Counted from the stretch's first letter, positions 51,793 to 61,530 are shown. The stretch: DNA of 64,000 nt from Bifidobacterium santillanense (GCF_018555385.1 NZ_JAFEJS010000002.1:1-64000); one strand, 5' to 3'. The notes: generated from the sequence alone by a model not told the origin. A program made the numbers and translations.

Positions 51793-52989
51793 CTACGACT
51801 TCAGGACGCGCCCGATATGGGAGACGGCCTCGTAGAGGTCGGGCTCGGGTCTGAGGAGGCTGAAGCGCACATAGCCGTCGGAATGCGGGCCGAAGCAGGA
51901 ACCGGGGATGACTGCGACGCCGGCGTGCTCGAGCAGCCATGTCGTGAACTCGTCGGAGGTGCCGTACCCTTCGGGCACGCGCGCCCATAGGAAGAGGCCG
52001 CCATGGACCTCGACCACGTCGAGCCCGTCCTCGCACAGTCCGTCGGAGAGGACCTGCGCCCGGTGGCCGTACGTTGCGGCCAGCCGGGCGACGGACCTGA
52101 GATCGCCGTTCAGCGCCACGGCGCCGGCCCGTTGGATGACGCTCGGCGCAAGAACGGTGGTCTGGCGGTGCACGGCCTTGGACGCCGCGAGGATGTCGGC
52201 ATTGCCGGCGATCCATCCGCCACGCCAGCCGGCGACCATGAACATCTTCGACAGGGAGCCGAGTTCGACGGCCACGTCCGCGGCGCCCGGCGTCTCGAGG
52301 ATGCTGGGCGACGGCTCGTCGCCGAACTCGATGCCGGCGTAGGCGAAGTCGTTCACGACCGCGAACCGGTGCTCGTGCGCGAGCGCGACGACCCGTTCGT
52401 AGAATTCGGGGGTCGCGACGGCGCCGGTCGGATTGTTCGGATAGTTGAGGATCAGCAGCTTCGCACGGTCCCACAGGGCGGGATCGACGGCGTCGAGGTC
52501 GGGCAGGAACCCATGCGCCGGATCGGCGGGGATCGTGGCGAATGCGCCTTTGGCGACGGCGGTCGATCCTTCGTACTGCGGGTAGTACGGGTCGACGGCC
52601 ACGACGAGGTCGCCCTCGTCAATCAGCGCGTCGATCACCGTGGAGATGCCGACGGACGCACCGGCGACGGCGAGGAGATCCGTCCGCTCGTCAAGGGCGA
52701 CGTCGTAGCGTTCGCCGTACCAGTCGCGGATCGCGGCGAGGTATTCGGGGATGCCGTCGAACGGCGGATAGCGGAAGTAGGACGGGTCGTGCGCGGCGTG
52801 GGCGAGCGCGTCCTGCATGAACGCGGGCGGAGTGCCGTCCGGATTGCCCTTGGACAGGTCGATGACGTGCCGTCCGGCGCGGATCGACGCCGCGACGCGC
52901 GCGTCGGCCTCGGCGAACGGGTTCGGCGGCAGTGCCGTCGCCCTTCGCGAAATCAGATTTCCGATGAACGACGGATCGCCCTTCCCCAT
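51793..52989 (-). CDS. Class I/II aminotransferase
   Basis: A 398-residue PLP aminotransferase: VIDLSKGNPDGTPP, YPPFDGIPEYLAAI, AVAGASVGIS, LILNYPNNPTGAVA, VVNDFAYAGIEF, the PLP-lysine in LGSLSKMFMVAGWRGGW, and the substrate Arg in GYVRFSLL. The pattern is that of the LL-diaminopimelate/alanine/aspartate aminotransferase branch; DAP, alanine or N-succinyl-DAP are possible substrates. AAGGGG precedes ATG. Nine bases separate its stop from the next start. Confidence 0.87.
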   Translation of the reverse strand: MGKGDPSFIGNLISRRATALPPNPFAEADARVAASIRAGRHVIDLSKGNPDGTPPAFMQDALAHAAHDPSYFRYPPFDGIPEYLAAIRDWYGERYDVALDERTDLLAVAGASVGISTVIDALIDEGDLVVAVDPYYPQYEGSTAVAKGAFATIPADPAHGFLPDLDAVDPALWDRAKLLILNYPNNPTGAVATPEFYERVVALAHEHRFAVVNDFAYAGIEFGDEPSPSILETPGAADVAVELGSLSKMFMVAGWRGGWIAGNADILAASKAVHRQTTVLAPSVIQRAGAVALNGDLRSVARLAATYGHRAQVLSDGLCEDGLDVVEVHGGLFLWARVPEGYGTSDEFTTWLLEHAGVAVIPGSCFGPHSDGYVRFSLLRPEPDLYEAVSHIGRVLKS

Positions 52990-53186
52990 TGCAACCCCTT
53001 GCAGACCCCTTGAGAAACGTTGGCCCGATCGTCAGTACCGACCGACCGGTGACATTCACTCTATGAGGGGCCCGTTCCGGCCGCAATGGCGTGTCTATAC
53101 GCGCTGCTTATAGCCCGTTACCGACCGGTGGATTCTCGGGGCGAACGGGCCGCGACGAGTTCCACGGGCGATGCGAGAATATCCGC

Positions 53187-54494
53187 ATGACCGATAACGC
53201 GAAGATTTCCAACGATTCCGTCATTTCCCCCCTCTCCCGCGCCGATGACCGCGGGCGCACGCTGGGCACGCCGCTGGGCGCGCATCCGACGCGCGTGCTG
53301 TTCCTCGGTTCCGGCGAACTCGGCAAGGAGGTCGCCATCGAGCTGATGCGTCTCGGCGCGTGGGTGTGCGCGGCCGATTCGTACGAGGGCGCCCCGGCCC
53401 AGCAGGTCGCGCATGAGGCCCGGGTGCTGGATATGGCGAACGCGGGCGAGCTGCGCGCGCTGTTCGATGAGGTGAGGCCGGACATCGTGGTGCCGGAGGT
53501 CGAGGCCATCGCCACGTCCGAGCTGGCCGATGCCGCCGCCCGCGGCATCCAGGTGGTGCCGAGCGCCGAGATCGCGGCGATCTGCATGGATCGCGAGCGC
53601 CTGCGCGTCATCGCGCACGAGGAGCTGGGGCTGCCGACCACGCCGTACCGGTTCGCGGGCTCTCTGAAGGAGCTGCGCGCGGGCGCCGACGAGGTCGGCT
53701 ATCCGTGCGTCGTCAAGCCGATCATGAGCTCGTCCGGCCATGGACAGTCGGTCGTGCGCTCGGCCGATGCGATCGACGCCGCGTGGACCGAGGCGCAGGA
53801 GGGCCGCCGCGCCGCCGACGAGGGCGACGTGTCGCGCGTGATCGTCGAGGCGCTGGCGCCGCTGGACTACGAGCTGACCGTACTGACGATCTCGTCGTCG
53901 GCGGGGATCGTGACGTGCGCGCCGATCGGCCAGCGCCAGGAGTCAGGCGACTACCGCGAGTCCTGGCAGCCGGCGTCCTCGAGCGATGCCGTGCTGGCCG
54001 AGGCCGGTCGCATCGCGCGCACGGCCGTCGAGGGGCTGGTCGCCAAGGCGAGGGCCACCGGCGAGACCGGCTGGGGCGTGTTCGGCGTGGAGCTGTTCGT
54101 GCTGACCGACGGTTCGGTGCTGTTCAACGAGGTCTCCCCGCGCCCGCACGACACGGGCATGGTGACGATGGCCTCGCAGCGTCTGAGCGAGTTCGCGCTG
54201 CACGCGCGCGCGATCCTCGGCCTGCCGGTCACGGCCGATCACGTCGCGCTGTCGCTGCCGGAGGGATCCGTCGCGGCCAGCCATGCGATCGTGGTCGCCG
54301 GCGACGGCGAGGCGGAGTTCTCGAACGTGGCGGGCGCCCTCGCCGAGCCGGGCACCGATCTGCGCATCTTCGCCAAGCCCGAGGTGCATGGTCATCGCCG
54401 CATGGCCGTCGCGCTGGCGATCGGTTCGTCCGCGGACGACGCGCGCGCCAGGGCGGCCCGTGTGGCCGACGTGCTCGACATCGAGGTGCGGTAG
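53187..54494 (+). CDS. purT: Formate-dependent GAR formyltransferase
   Basis: A 435-residue ATP-grasp enzyme that formylates glycinamide ribonucleotide with formate and ATP (third step of purine synthesis), bypassing the folate-dependent PurN. It has VLFLGSGELGKEVAIELMRLGAWVCAADSYEGAPAQQVAHEA, VVKPIMSSSGHGQSVVRS, GWGVFGVELFVLTDGSVLFNEVSPRPHDTGMVTM. ~35 polar residues precede the domain. No ribosome site is visible; GAGAAT 6 nt before ATG 53187 may be a -10, so the transcript could be leaderless or very short-leadered. Confidence 0.95.
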   Translation: MTDNAKISNDSVISPLSRADDRGRTLGTPLGAHPTRVLFLGSGELGKEVAIELMRLGAWVCAADSYEGAPAQQVAHEARVLDMANAGELRALFDEVRPDIVVPEVEAIATSELADAAARGIQVVPSAEIAAICMDRERLRVIAHEELGLPTTPYRFAGSLKELRAGADEVGYPCVVKPIMSSSGHGQSVVRSADAIDAAWTEAQEGRRAADEGDVSRVIVEALAPLDYELTVLTISSSAGIVTCAPIGQRQESGDYRESWQPASSSDAVLAEAGRIARTAVEGLVAKARATGETGWGVFGVELFVLTDGSVLFNEVSPRPHDTGMVTMASQRLSEFALHARAILGLPVTADHVALSLPEGSVAASHAIVVAGDGEAEFSNVAGALAEPGTDLRIFAKPEVHGHRRMAVALAIGSSADDARARAARVADVLDIEVR

Positions 54495-54528
54495 CGGCAC
54501 CGGACGGCGCCGCCGCCGGGCGGTGCCG
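54495..54528 (+). terminator. Hairpin after purT
   Basis: A cggcaccg/cggtgccg stem immediately after the stop codon, followed by TTATCC; weak U-tract. Confidence 0.5.
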
Positions 54529-54596
54529 TTATCCCCGGCGATTGGTACCCTTTTACCGTTAGTTCACCCAGATATTCCACTCCTGAAAGGCGAGTA

Positions 54597-55349
54597 ATGG
54601 AGAAACTGGAAATGCTCTACAAGGGCAAGGCCAAGAAGATGTACGCAACCGACGACCCCGACGTGCTGTGGGTCGAATACATGAATCAGGCGACCGCCGG
54701 CAACGGCGCGAAGAAGGCCCAGATCGAAGGCAAGGGCAACCTGAACAACCACATCACCTCCGTCATCTTCGACCTGCTCAAGGCCCGCGGCGTGGACAGC
54801 CACTTCATCAAGCGCCTGTCCGACACCGAGCAGCTGGTCAAGAAGATGGACATGTTCCCGCTCGAGATCATCATGCGCAACACCGCCGCCGGTTCCTTCG
54901 CCAAGCGCTACGGCGTCGAGGAGGGCACCCCGCTCAAGAAGCCGATCCTCGAGTTCTGCCTCAAGTCCGATGATCTGGGCGACCCGTTCATCAACGACGA
55001 CGGCATCGTGGCCCTGGGCCTCGCCTCCGAGGAGGAGCTCGCCGAGATCTCCCGCATCGCCCGCGCCGTCAACGACGGTCTGAAGGACATCTTCTCCAAG
55101 ATCGACGTGCAGCTCGTGGACTTCAAGATCGAGGAGGGCAAGACCTCCGACGGCACCATCCTGCTCGCCGACGAGATCACCCCGGACACCTGCCGCCTGT
55201 GGGACCTCAAGGACAAGTCCGGCAAGATCGAGCATCTCGACAAGGACCTGTTCCGCCGCGATCTCGGCAACATCATCCCCGCGTACGAGGAGATCTACGG
55301 CCGTCTGGTCAAGCTGGCCGAGGCCGAGGGCATCGAACGCGCCGAGTGA
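54597..55349 (+). CDS. purC: SAICAR synthetase
   Basis: A 250-residue enzyme that joins CAIR and aspartate (purine pathway). It has [79 protein letters not shown] and [15 protein letters not shown]. It matches the short bacterial form without a carboxylase domain. AAAGGCGAG precedes ATG. Confidence 0.98.
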   Translation: MEKLEMLYKGKAKKMYATDDPDVLWVEYMNQATAGNGAKKAQIEGKGNLNNHITSVIFDLLKARGVDSHFIKRLSDTEQLVKKMDMFPLEIIMRNTAAGSFAKRYGVEEGTPLKKPILEFCLKSDDLGDPFINDDGIVALGLASEEELAEISRIARAVNDGLKDIFSKIDVQLVDFKIEEGKTSDGTILLADEITPDTCRLWDLKDKSGKIEHLDKDLFRRDLGNIIPAYEEIYGRLVKLAEAEGIERAE

Positions 55350-55356
55350 TTCTTCC

Positions 55357-55394
55357 GCTGGCTCCCCTTCCATGGCTCCATGAGGGGAGCCAGC
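55357..55394 (+). terminator. Intrinsic terminator or attenuator between purC and purL
   Basis: A 12-bp stem gctggctcccct/aggggagccagc (55357-55368 / 55383-55394) followed by TCTTTTTCC, 7 nt after the purC stop. purL begins only 58 nt later. Confidence 0.8.
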
Positions 55395-55451
55395 TCTTTT
55401 TCCCCGCATTTTCCGCATAAGACTTCCCAAACCGCATAGGAAAGGATTCCC

Positions 55452-58400
55452 ATGGTTTTCCGCGTGTACGTGGAGAAGAAGCCCGGCTTCGACGTCGAGG
55501 CCCAGCAGCTCGACACCGAGCTCAAGACCATTCTCGGCATCGCCGGTCTGAAGAAGATCCGCATCGTCAACCGCTATGACGTCGAGGGCATCGACAGGGA
55601 CCTGTTCGACAAGGTCACGCCGACCGTCTTCAGCGAGCCGCAGGTGGACGACGTCTACGCCGATCTGCCGGACTTCGGCGACGCCTCGGTGTTCGCCACC
55701 GAGTTCCTGCCCGGCCAGTTCGATCAGCGCGCCGATTCCGCCGCCGAGTGCATCCAGCTGATCTCGCAGGGCGAGCGTCCGACCGTCCGCTCCGCGAAGC
55801 TGTACGCGCTCGAGGGCGATCTGACGGACGCCGACGTCGAGGCGATCAAGCGCTACGTCATCAACCCGGTCGAGGCCCGCGAGGCGAGCCTGGCCGTCAA
55901 GGACACCCTCAAGACCCAGGTCCCGACCCCGGGCAAGGTCGAGGTCATCGCCGGCTTCAACGAGATGGACGCCGAGGCCGGCCAGCGGTTCATCGACGAG
56001 CGCGGGCTCGCGATGGATCTGGCCGATCTCGAGTTCTGCCAGAGGTACTTCTCCGAGGAGGGCCGCGAGCCCACGATCACCGAGATCAAGGTGATCGACA
56101 CCTACTGGTCCGATCACTGCCGTCACACGACGTTCGGCACCCGACTGACCGACGTCGAGATCGACGACGCCGCGGTCAAGGCCGCGTTCGAGCGCTACCT
56201 CGAGCTGCGCCGCGAGCTCGGCCGCGAGGAGAAGCCCGTGTGCCTGATGGACATGGGCACGATCGGCGCGAAGTGGCTCAAGAAGAACGGCATCCTGACG
56301 GGCCTCGACGAGAGCGAGGAGATCAACGCCTGCACCGTCAAGGTGAAGGTCGACGTCAACGGCCACGACGAGGACTGGCTGTTCCTGTTCAAGAACGAGA
56401 CGCACAACCACCCCACCGAGATCGAGCCGTTCGGCGGCGCGGCCACCTGCATCGGCGGCTGCATCCGCGACCCCCTGTCCGGTCGCTCCTACGTGTACCA
56501 GGCGATGCGCGTGACCGGCGCCGCCGACCCGACCGTGCCGGTCTCCGAGACGCTCGAGGGCAAGCTCCCCCAGCGCAAGCTCGTGACGACCGCCGCCGCC
56601 GGCTACTCCTCCTACGGCAACCAGATCGGCCTGGCGACCGGTCAGGTCAACGAGATCTACCACCCCGGCTACGTGGCCAAGCGCATGGAGGTGGGCGCGG
56701 TCGTGGCCGCCACCCCGGCCGACCACGTGCGCCGCGAGACCCCGGCCCCGGGCGACAAGGTCATCCTGCTGGGCGGCCGCACCGGCCGCGACGGCATCGG
56801 CGGCGCGACCGGCGCCTCCAAGGCGCACAACGTCGAATCCCTCGAGCTCGACGGCGCCGAGGTGCAGAAGGGCAACGCCCCGGTCGAGCGCAAGCTGCAG
56901 CGCCTGTTCCGCCGCGGCGACGCCTGCCGCCTGATCAAGCGCTGCAACGACTTCGGCGCCGGCGGCGTGTCCGTGGCGGTCGGCGAGCTGGCCGACGGCC
57001 TGTACGTGGATCTCAACACCGTGCCGAAGAAGTACGAGGGTCTCGACGGCACCGAGCTGGCGATCTCCGAGTCGCAGGAACGCATGGCCGTGGACGTCGC
57101 GGCCGAGGACGTCGACGAGTTCCTGGGCTACGCACGCGAGGAGAACCTCGAGGCGACGGTGATCGCCACCGTGACCGAGGACCCGCGCATGGTGATGACC
57201 TGGAACGGCGACGAGATCGTGAACCTCTCGCGCGAGTTCCTCGCCTCCAACGGCGCCCCGAAGCACCAGGCCGTGCACGTCGAGGCGCAGCAGTCCTACG
57301 AGGTGCCCGCCGCCTGGCGTTCCGGCGCCCTGTCCGAGCGCATGCACGCGCTCGTCACCGACCTCAACGTGGCCTCCAACAAGGGCCTGTCCGAGCGCTT
57401 CGACTCCACGATCGGCGCGGGCACCGTGCTCATGCCGTTCGGCGGCGTCAAGCAGCTCACCCCGAACGAGGCGATGGTCGCCAAGTTCCCGGTGTTCGGC
57501 GAGACCACCACCGCCTCTGCGATGGCCTGGGGCTTCAACCCGTACATCATGGAGAAGAACCAGTTCACCGGCGCCTACCTGTCCGTCGTCGAATCGCTGG
57601 CCAAGCTGGTCGCGGCCGGCTTCGAGCACGAGAAGGCGTACCTGAGCTTCCAGGAGTACTTCGAGAAGCTGCGCGACGAGCCGGAGCGCTGGGGCAAGCC
57701 GACGGCCGCCGTGCTGGGCGCCCTGATGGCGCAGATCGACCTCGGCGCCGGCGCGATCGGCGGCAAGGACTCCATGTCCGGCTCGTTCGAGGCGCTCGAC
57801 GTGCCGCCGACCCTGATCTCCTTCGCCGTGGCCGTGGGCAACATGAAGCGCGCCACCTCCCCCGAGTTCAAGGGGGCCGGCCACCGCATCGTGCGCATCG
57901 CGCCGCGTACCCTTGTCGACGGACTGACGCCGGACAAGGACGCGCTGCTCGACGCGTTCGGTCTGGTCGAGGAACTCACCGATTTCGGCACCGCGCTGGC
58001 CGTGTCCACGCCGGGCTACGGCGGCACCGCCGAGGCGCTGTTCAAGATGGCCGTCGGCAACGGCATCGGCGTCACGCTCAACGACGGCATCGCCGTCGAC
58101 GACCTGTTCGCCCCGGCGTACGGCTCGTTCATCGTCGAGCTCAAGGACAACGAGAAGATCCCGGCCGTCTCCAACCTCGTCGAGGTGGGCGAGATCGGCG
58201 TGACCTCCTCCGAGTACGAGTTCGTCGCGGGCGGCGAGACCATCGACCTCGCCGAGCTGCAGAACGCGTGGGAGGGCGGCATCGAGTCCGTGTTCCCGTA
58301 CCGTTCCCATGCCGCGGAGAAGGGCGAGACCGTCGAGACGATCGACTTCCACGCCGAGAAGAAGACCGTGTACACGGGTGCGGGCGTGGCCAAGCCGCGT

Positions 58401-59189
58401 GTGATCATCCCCGTGTTCCCGGGCAACAACTGCGAGTACGACTCGGCGGCCGCGTTCGAGCGCGCCGGCGCCGAGGCGCACACGCTGGTCATCAACAACC
58501 TGACGCCTCAGGCCGTGGCCGAGTCCACCGCCAGGCTGGTCGAGGAGATCAACAGGAGCCAGATCGTGATGATCCCGGGCGGCTTCTCGGGCGGCGACGA
58601 GCCGGACGGCTCCGCCAAGTTCATCACCGCGTTCTTCCGCGCCCCGGCCGTCACCGAGGCGGTGCGCGACCTGCTCAAGAACCGCGACGGCCTGATGCTC
58701 GGCATCTGCAACGGCTTCCAGGCGCTCATCAAGCTGGGTCTGGTGCCGTTCGGCGACATCGTCGACATGACCGCCGAGTGCCCGACGCTGACGTTCAACA
58801 CGATCGGCCGCCACCAGAGCCGTCTCGTGCGCACGCGCGTGGCCTCCGACCTGTCCCCGTGGCTGGCGAAGACCTCCGTGGGCGACGTGCACACGGTCGC
58901 CATCTCCCACGGCGAGGGCCGCTTCGTGGCCTCCGACGAGGTGCTGGCGCAGCTCAAGGCCAACGGCCAGATCGCCACGCAGTACGTGGACGAGTCCGGC
59001 GTGCCGGGCATGGATCTGTCGGTGAACCCGAACGGCTCGATGCTCGCGATCGAGGGCATCACCAGCCCCGACGGCCGCGTGTTCGGCAAGATGGGCCACT
59101 CGGAGCGTTCCGGCAACGGCCTGTACGTGAACGTCCCGGGCGACAAGTACCAGCCGATCTTCGAGGCCGGCGTCGAGTACTTCGCCTGA
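55452..59189 (+). CDS. purL: FGAM synthase, large single-chain form
   Basis: A 1245-residue enzyme converting FGAR to FGAM with glutamine-derived ammonia. It joins a PurS-like N-terminus (~1-90, FRVYVEKKPGFDVEAQQL), two AIRS-like halves (FKNETHNHPTEIEPFGGAATCIGG; GGKDSMSGSFEALDVPPTLISFAVAVGN) and a C-terminal class I GATase domain (VIIPVFPGNNCEYDSA, nucleophile in LGICNGFQALIKLG, SHGEGRF). Most Gram-positives split these functions among PurS, PurL and PurQ; this fused layout is found in bifidobacteria and some clostridia. AGGAAAGGATT precedes ATG. Confidence 0.97.
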   Translation: MVFRVYVEKKPGFDVEAQQLDTELKTILGIAGLKKIRIVNRYDVEGIDRDLFDKVTPTVFSEPQVDDVYADLPDFGDASVFATEFLPGQFDQRADSAAECIQLISQGERPTVRSAKLYALEGDLTDADVEAIKRYVINPVEAREASLAVKDTLKTQVPTPGKVEVIAGFNEMDAEAGQRFIDERGLAMDLADLEFCQRYFSEEGREPTITEIKVIDTYWSDHCRHTTFGTRLTDVEIDDAAVKAAFERYLELRRELGREEKPVCLMDMGTIGAKWLKKNGILTGLDESEEINACTVKVKVDVNGHDEDWLFLFKNETHNHPTEIEPFGGAATCIGGCIRDPLSGRSYVYQAMRVTGAADPTVPVSETLEGKLPQRKLVTTAAAGYSSYGNQIGLATGQVNEIYHPGYVAKRMEVGAVVAATPADHVRRETPAPGDKVILLGGRTGRDGIGGATGASKAHNVESLELDGAEVQKGNAPVERKLQRLFRRGDACRLIKRCNDFGAGGVSVAVGELADGLYVDLNTVPKKYEGLDGTELAISESQERMAVDVAAEDVDEFLGYAREENLEATVIATVTEDPRMVMTWNGDEIVNLSREFLASNGAPKHQAVHVEAQQSYEVPAAWRSGALSERMHALVTDLNVASNKGLSERFDSTIGAGTVLMPFGGVKQLTPNEAMVAKFPVFGETTTASAMAWGFNPYIMEKNQFTGAYLSVVESLAKLVAAGFEHEKAYLSFQEYFEKLRDEPERWGKPTAAVLGALMAQIDLGAGAIGGKDSMSGSFEALDVPPTLISFAVAVGNMKRATSPEFKGAGHRIVRIAPRTLVDGLTPDKDALLDAFGLVEELTDFGTALAVSTPGYGGTAEALFKMAVGNGIGVTLNDGIAVDDLFAPAYGSFIVELKDNEKIPAVSNLVEVGEIGVTSSEYEFVAGGETIDLAELQNAWEGGIESVFPYRSHAAEKGETVETIDFHAEKKTVYTGAGVAKPRVIIPVFPGNNCEYDSAAAFERAGAEAHTLVINNLTPQAVAESTARLVEEINRSQIVMIPGGFSGGDEPDGSAKFITAFFRAPAVTEAVRDLLKNRDGLMLGICNGFQALIKLGLVPFGDIVDMTAECPTLTFNTIGRHQSRLVRTRVASDLSPWLAKTSVGDVHTVAISHGEGRFVASDEVLAQLKANGQIATQYVDESGVPGMDLSVNPNGSMLAIEGITSPDGRVFGKMGHSERSGNGLYVNVPGDKYQPIFEAGVEYFA

Positions 59190-59196
59190 TACGCCT

Positions 59197-59238
59197 GATA
59201 TGAGAAAGGGAGGCCCTCGGGTCTCCCTTTCTCATATC
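59197..59238. terminator. purL terminator
   Basis: A perfect 16-bp stem (59197-59212 / 59223-59238, starting gatatgagaaaggg) just after the stop; the descending arm is pyrimidine-rich. Confidence 0.75.
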
Positions 59239-59240
59239 TG

Positions 59241-59277
59241 CGGTTCCCGATTTTCCATTCCTCGGAATCGGGAACCG
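59241..59277. repeat. Extragenic palindrome, copy 1
   Basis: A 12-bp inverted repeat cggttcccgatt / aatcgggaaccg with a 13-nt loop. The same sequence recurs 116 bp away at 59357-59395. Confidence 0.7.
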
Positions 59278-59333
59278 GGACCGTGTTCGGATGAACATAC
59301 GATTCCGCGTCGTTCCGCCGTTTCACGAAATCC

Positions 59334-60767
59334 TCACTGTGCGATGTCGTGCGTTTCCGGTTCCCGATTTCCGGCGCCGCGAAATCGGGAACCGGCGGTC
59401 GGGCGAATCAGGCGGGTGAGGGGCAGCAGATAGAGAAACACGGCGACGAGAATGCTGGAGGTCGGGGCGCCGATGGTGGAGAGCGGCACGGCGCCGGCGA
59501 TCGACCATGGGATCATCGGGGCGATGACGACGGCGGAGTCCTCGAGGTCGATGGCCTGCCTCGATCGGGCGTCCACGCCATCGCTCGGGGCCTTTTCGGA
59601 TGCGTCTTGCCCGTACACTCCGGCGCACAGCTGATGGGTAAGCATGATGGTCAGGGTCTGGTTGCAGGCGAGCGCCGCCATGCACGCGGCCGTGGCGATG
59701 GTGGCGGCGGTCGCGCCGATGCGATGGCCGAGAGCGTCGATGGCGCACTGGGCCCGCGCCAGCATGTGCGTCTCGGCGAACACGCCCGCATACGCGGATG
59801 AGATGCACACGATGGCCGCCACGTTTGCCATCGACAGGATGCCGCCGCCGTCGAGCAGCGCTCCGACACGCGCGTCGGCGGCATGGTATCCGAGGACGAT
59901 CACCTCCAGCACGTTCCTCCATCCCATATGCTGCACACCGACGCATACCGCGACCGAGGCGACGATGCTGGCCGACATGGTCAGACGCACGTCGACACGG
60001 AGCAGTGCGAGCAGGATCACCAGCACGGCGGGAACCAGCGTCGTCCAGTGCAGGTGGAACGACGACGAGAACAACGGGGCGATGCCGTCCGAGGCATGCG
60101 ACGATCCCGGAGAGCCCGTGGTCCCCGTCACGTCGATGCCGCCGCCCCCGACTCCCGTGATCGCGACGATCGCATATACCACGCAGCTTGCGACGAACGG
60201 TACCAGACCGGTGCGGATCATGCGTCCGATATTGTCGAACAGATTCGTGTGGGTAAGCTGCGCGACGAGCAGCGCACTGGTGGAGACCGGCGAGCATCGG
60301 TCACCCACATAAATGCCGGCGAGGATGGCGCCGCCGAGCCACATCGGGCTTGCGCCCATCGCAAGTCCCAACGACATGCAGATCGTGCCCATCGTCGCCA
60401 TGCTCGCGAACGAGGAGCCGGTCAGGATGGACATGCCCGAGCACAGCAGGAAGGTGAGCGGCAGCACGGTGGCGGCGTGGATGGCCGTGGTCGAGTGAAC
60501 GACGATGAACGCGATGGTGCCGCTGGCCCGCCACAGCGAGGTGAGGATGCCGATGAGCGCGAACGTCACCAGAATCGTTCCGGCGGCGCGCACCGTCATC
60601 CCGGCGTGACGCAGCATCGCCGGCAACGGCGTTCCGCGCATCAGACCGTAGCCGACGAACAGCAGCAGGCCGAACAGCAGCGCCGGTACGATCGACCAGC
60701 CGAATGCGACACTGACGAACAGGGCCGCGCAGAACAGTACCGTCACCATCGCTTCCAGCATGGCCAT
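59334..60767 (-). CDS. nhaC: NhaC-family Na+/H+ antiporter
   Basis: A 477-residue, ~11-12 TM antiporter. Family marks are the half-helix GSSFASMATMGTICMSLG, the conserved VGDRCSPVSTSALLVAQLTH, and in the second half GGILSMANVAAIVCISSAYAGVF and DLEDSAVVIAPMIPWSIAGAVPLSTIG. NhaC proteins exchange Na+ (sometimes malate/lactate) for protons. AAGGA lies 6 nt before ATG 60767. The last ~25 residues are basic and polar and are partly encoded by the second copy of a palindromic repeat, so the tail is probably acquired and dispensable. Confidence 0.85.
   Translation of the reverse strand: MAMLEAMVTVLFCAALFVSVAFGWSIVPALLFGLLLFVGYGLMRGTPLPAMLRHAGMTVRAAGTILVTFALIGILTSLWRASGTIAFIVVHSTTAIHAATVLPLTFLLCSGMSILTGSSFASMATMGTICMSLGLAMGASPMWLGGAILAGIYVGDRCSPVSTSALLVAQLTHTNLFDNIGRMIRTGLVPFVASCVVYAIVAITGVGGGGIDVTGTTGSPGSSHASDGIAPLFSSSFHLHWTTLVPAVLVILLALLRVDVRLTMSASIVASVAVCVGVQHMGWRNVLEVIVLGYHAADARVGALLDGGGILSMANVAAIVCISSAYAGVFAETHMLARAQCAIDALGHRIGATAATIATAACMAALACNQTLTIMLTHQLCAGVYGQDASEKAPSDGVDARSRQAIDLEDSAVVIAPMIPWSIAGAVPLSTIGAPTSSILVAVFLYLLPLTRLIRPTAGSRFRGAGNREPETHDIAQ
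59357..59395. repeat. Palindrome, copy 2, inside the nhaC 3' end
   Basis: A 15-bp inverted repeat ccggttcccgatttc / gaaatcgggaaccgg with a 9-nt centre. It encodes GSRFRGAGNREPE at the antiporter C-terminus and shares its stem with the copy at 59241-59277. Confidence 0.7.
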
Positions 60768-60890
60768 CCCCGTTCCTTTTCCGGATCACATCGGGACATC
60801 AGGGTAGCGGACACCGTCGCTGTCCGTCGGTTCCGGCTCATGCACGGACCGGCCCTCGAATCGGCGCGGGACCATCCGGGGCAGGGTCTC

Positions 60891-60896
60891 TAGGAT
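60891..60896 (+). promoter_or_regulatory. -10 box of a leaderless promoter (glycosylase gene)
   Basis: TAGGAT, then GGATGGC (7 nt), then ATG 60904. Confidence 0.5.
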
Positions 60897-60903
60897 GGAT
60901 GGC

Positions 60904-61530
60904 ATGATGCAACGGGAGGAGACCGACGGGCATGCACGGAACGGTACGACCGTCGGGGACGGTGCACGACTGACGCATGTGGAGCATGGGTTCGGGCCGG
61001 TGTGGGATGCGCACTCGCGGGTGCTGGTGCTGGGGTCGATGCCGAGCCCGAAGTCGCGCGAGGCGGCGTTCTACTACATGCACCCGCGCAACCGGTTCTG
61101 GCCGGTGATGGAGGCATTGTTCGCCGATCCGGCCGATCCGACGGATCTGGCCGGCGACTCCCCCTCGTCGCGCCGCGCGTTCGCGCTGCGGCATCATGTG
61201 GCGCTGTGGGACGTCATCGCCTCGTGCGACATCGTCGGGGCGTCCGACGCGAGCATCCGCAACGCGGTGCCGAACGATCTGACGCCGATTCTCGGCGGGG
61301 CGCCGATCGGCCGTATAGTCACGACGGGCGCGAAGGCGGCGCAGCTGTACCGGCGACTCATCGCGCCGGGATTGGCCGGCATGGGGTTCGACGTGCCGAC
61401 GACGCCGTTGCCGTCGACGAGCCCGGCGAACGCGTCGATGAGTCTGGAACGCCTGGTCGACGTCTATCGCGAGGCGTTCCGAGAGGCGGGACTACCGGTG
61501 GCGACGGCACCGACCGACGCAAGTATGTGA
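60904..61530 (+). CDS. DNA-deoxyinosine glycosylase (UDG family 6)
   Basis: A 208-residue base-excision enzyme. The family-6 signature is clear: HVEHGFGPVWDAHSRVLVLGSMPSPKSREAAFYYMHPRNRFWPVM (~24-68), then ALWDVIASCDIVGASDASIRNAVPNDL and the C-terminal LPSTSPANASM. Members excise hypoxanthine (from deaminated adenine), some also uracil. The start is ATG 60904 on the leaderless pattern; ATG 60907 and 60895 are alternatives. Complements Ung, encoded 50 kb away. Confidence 0.85.
   Translation: MMQREETDGHARNGTTVGDGARLTHVEHGFGPVWDAHSRVLVLGSMPSPKSREAAFYYMHPRNRFWPVMEALFADPADPTDLAGDSPSSRRAFALRHHVALWDVIASCDIVGASDASIRNAVPNDLTPILGGAPIGRIVTTGAKAAQLYRRLIAPGLAGMGFDVPTTPLPSTSPANASMSLERLVDVYREAFREAGLPVATAPTDASM

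Noticed and set aside
51781-51795. TAGACT-N6-ATG before the glycosyltransferase as another leaderless start
   Set aside because: The box overlaps the stop codon of the upstream aminotransferase and a GGAG ribosome site is present, so ordinary coupled translation is simpler.
54564-59099. A 1511-codon minus-strand frame opposite purC and purL
   Set aside because: Shadow of purL/purC caused by codon-position GC bias. No motifs, and it spans the purC terminator.
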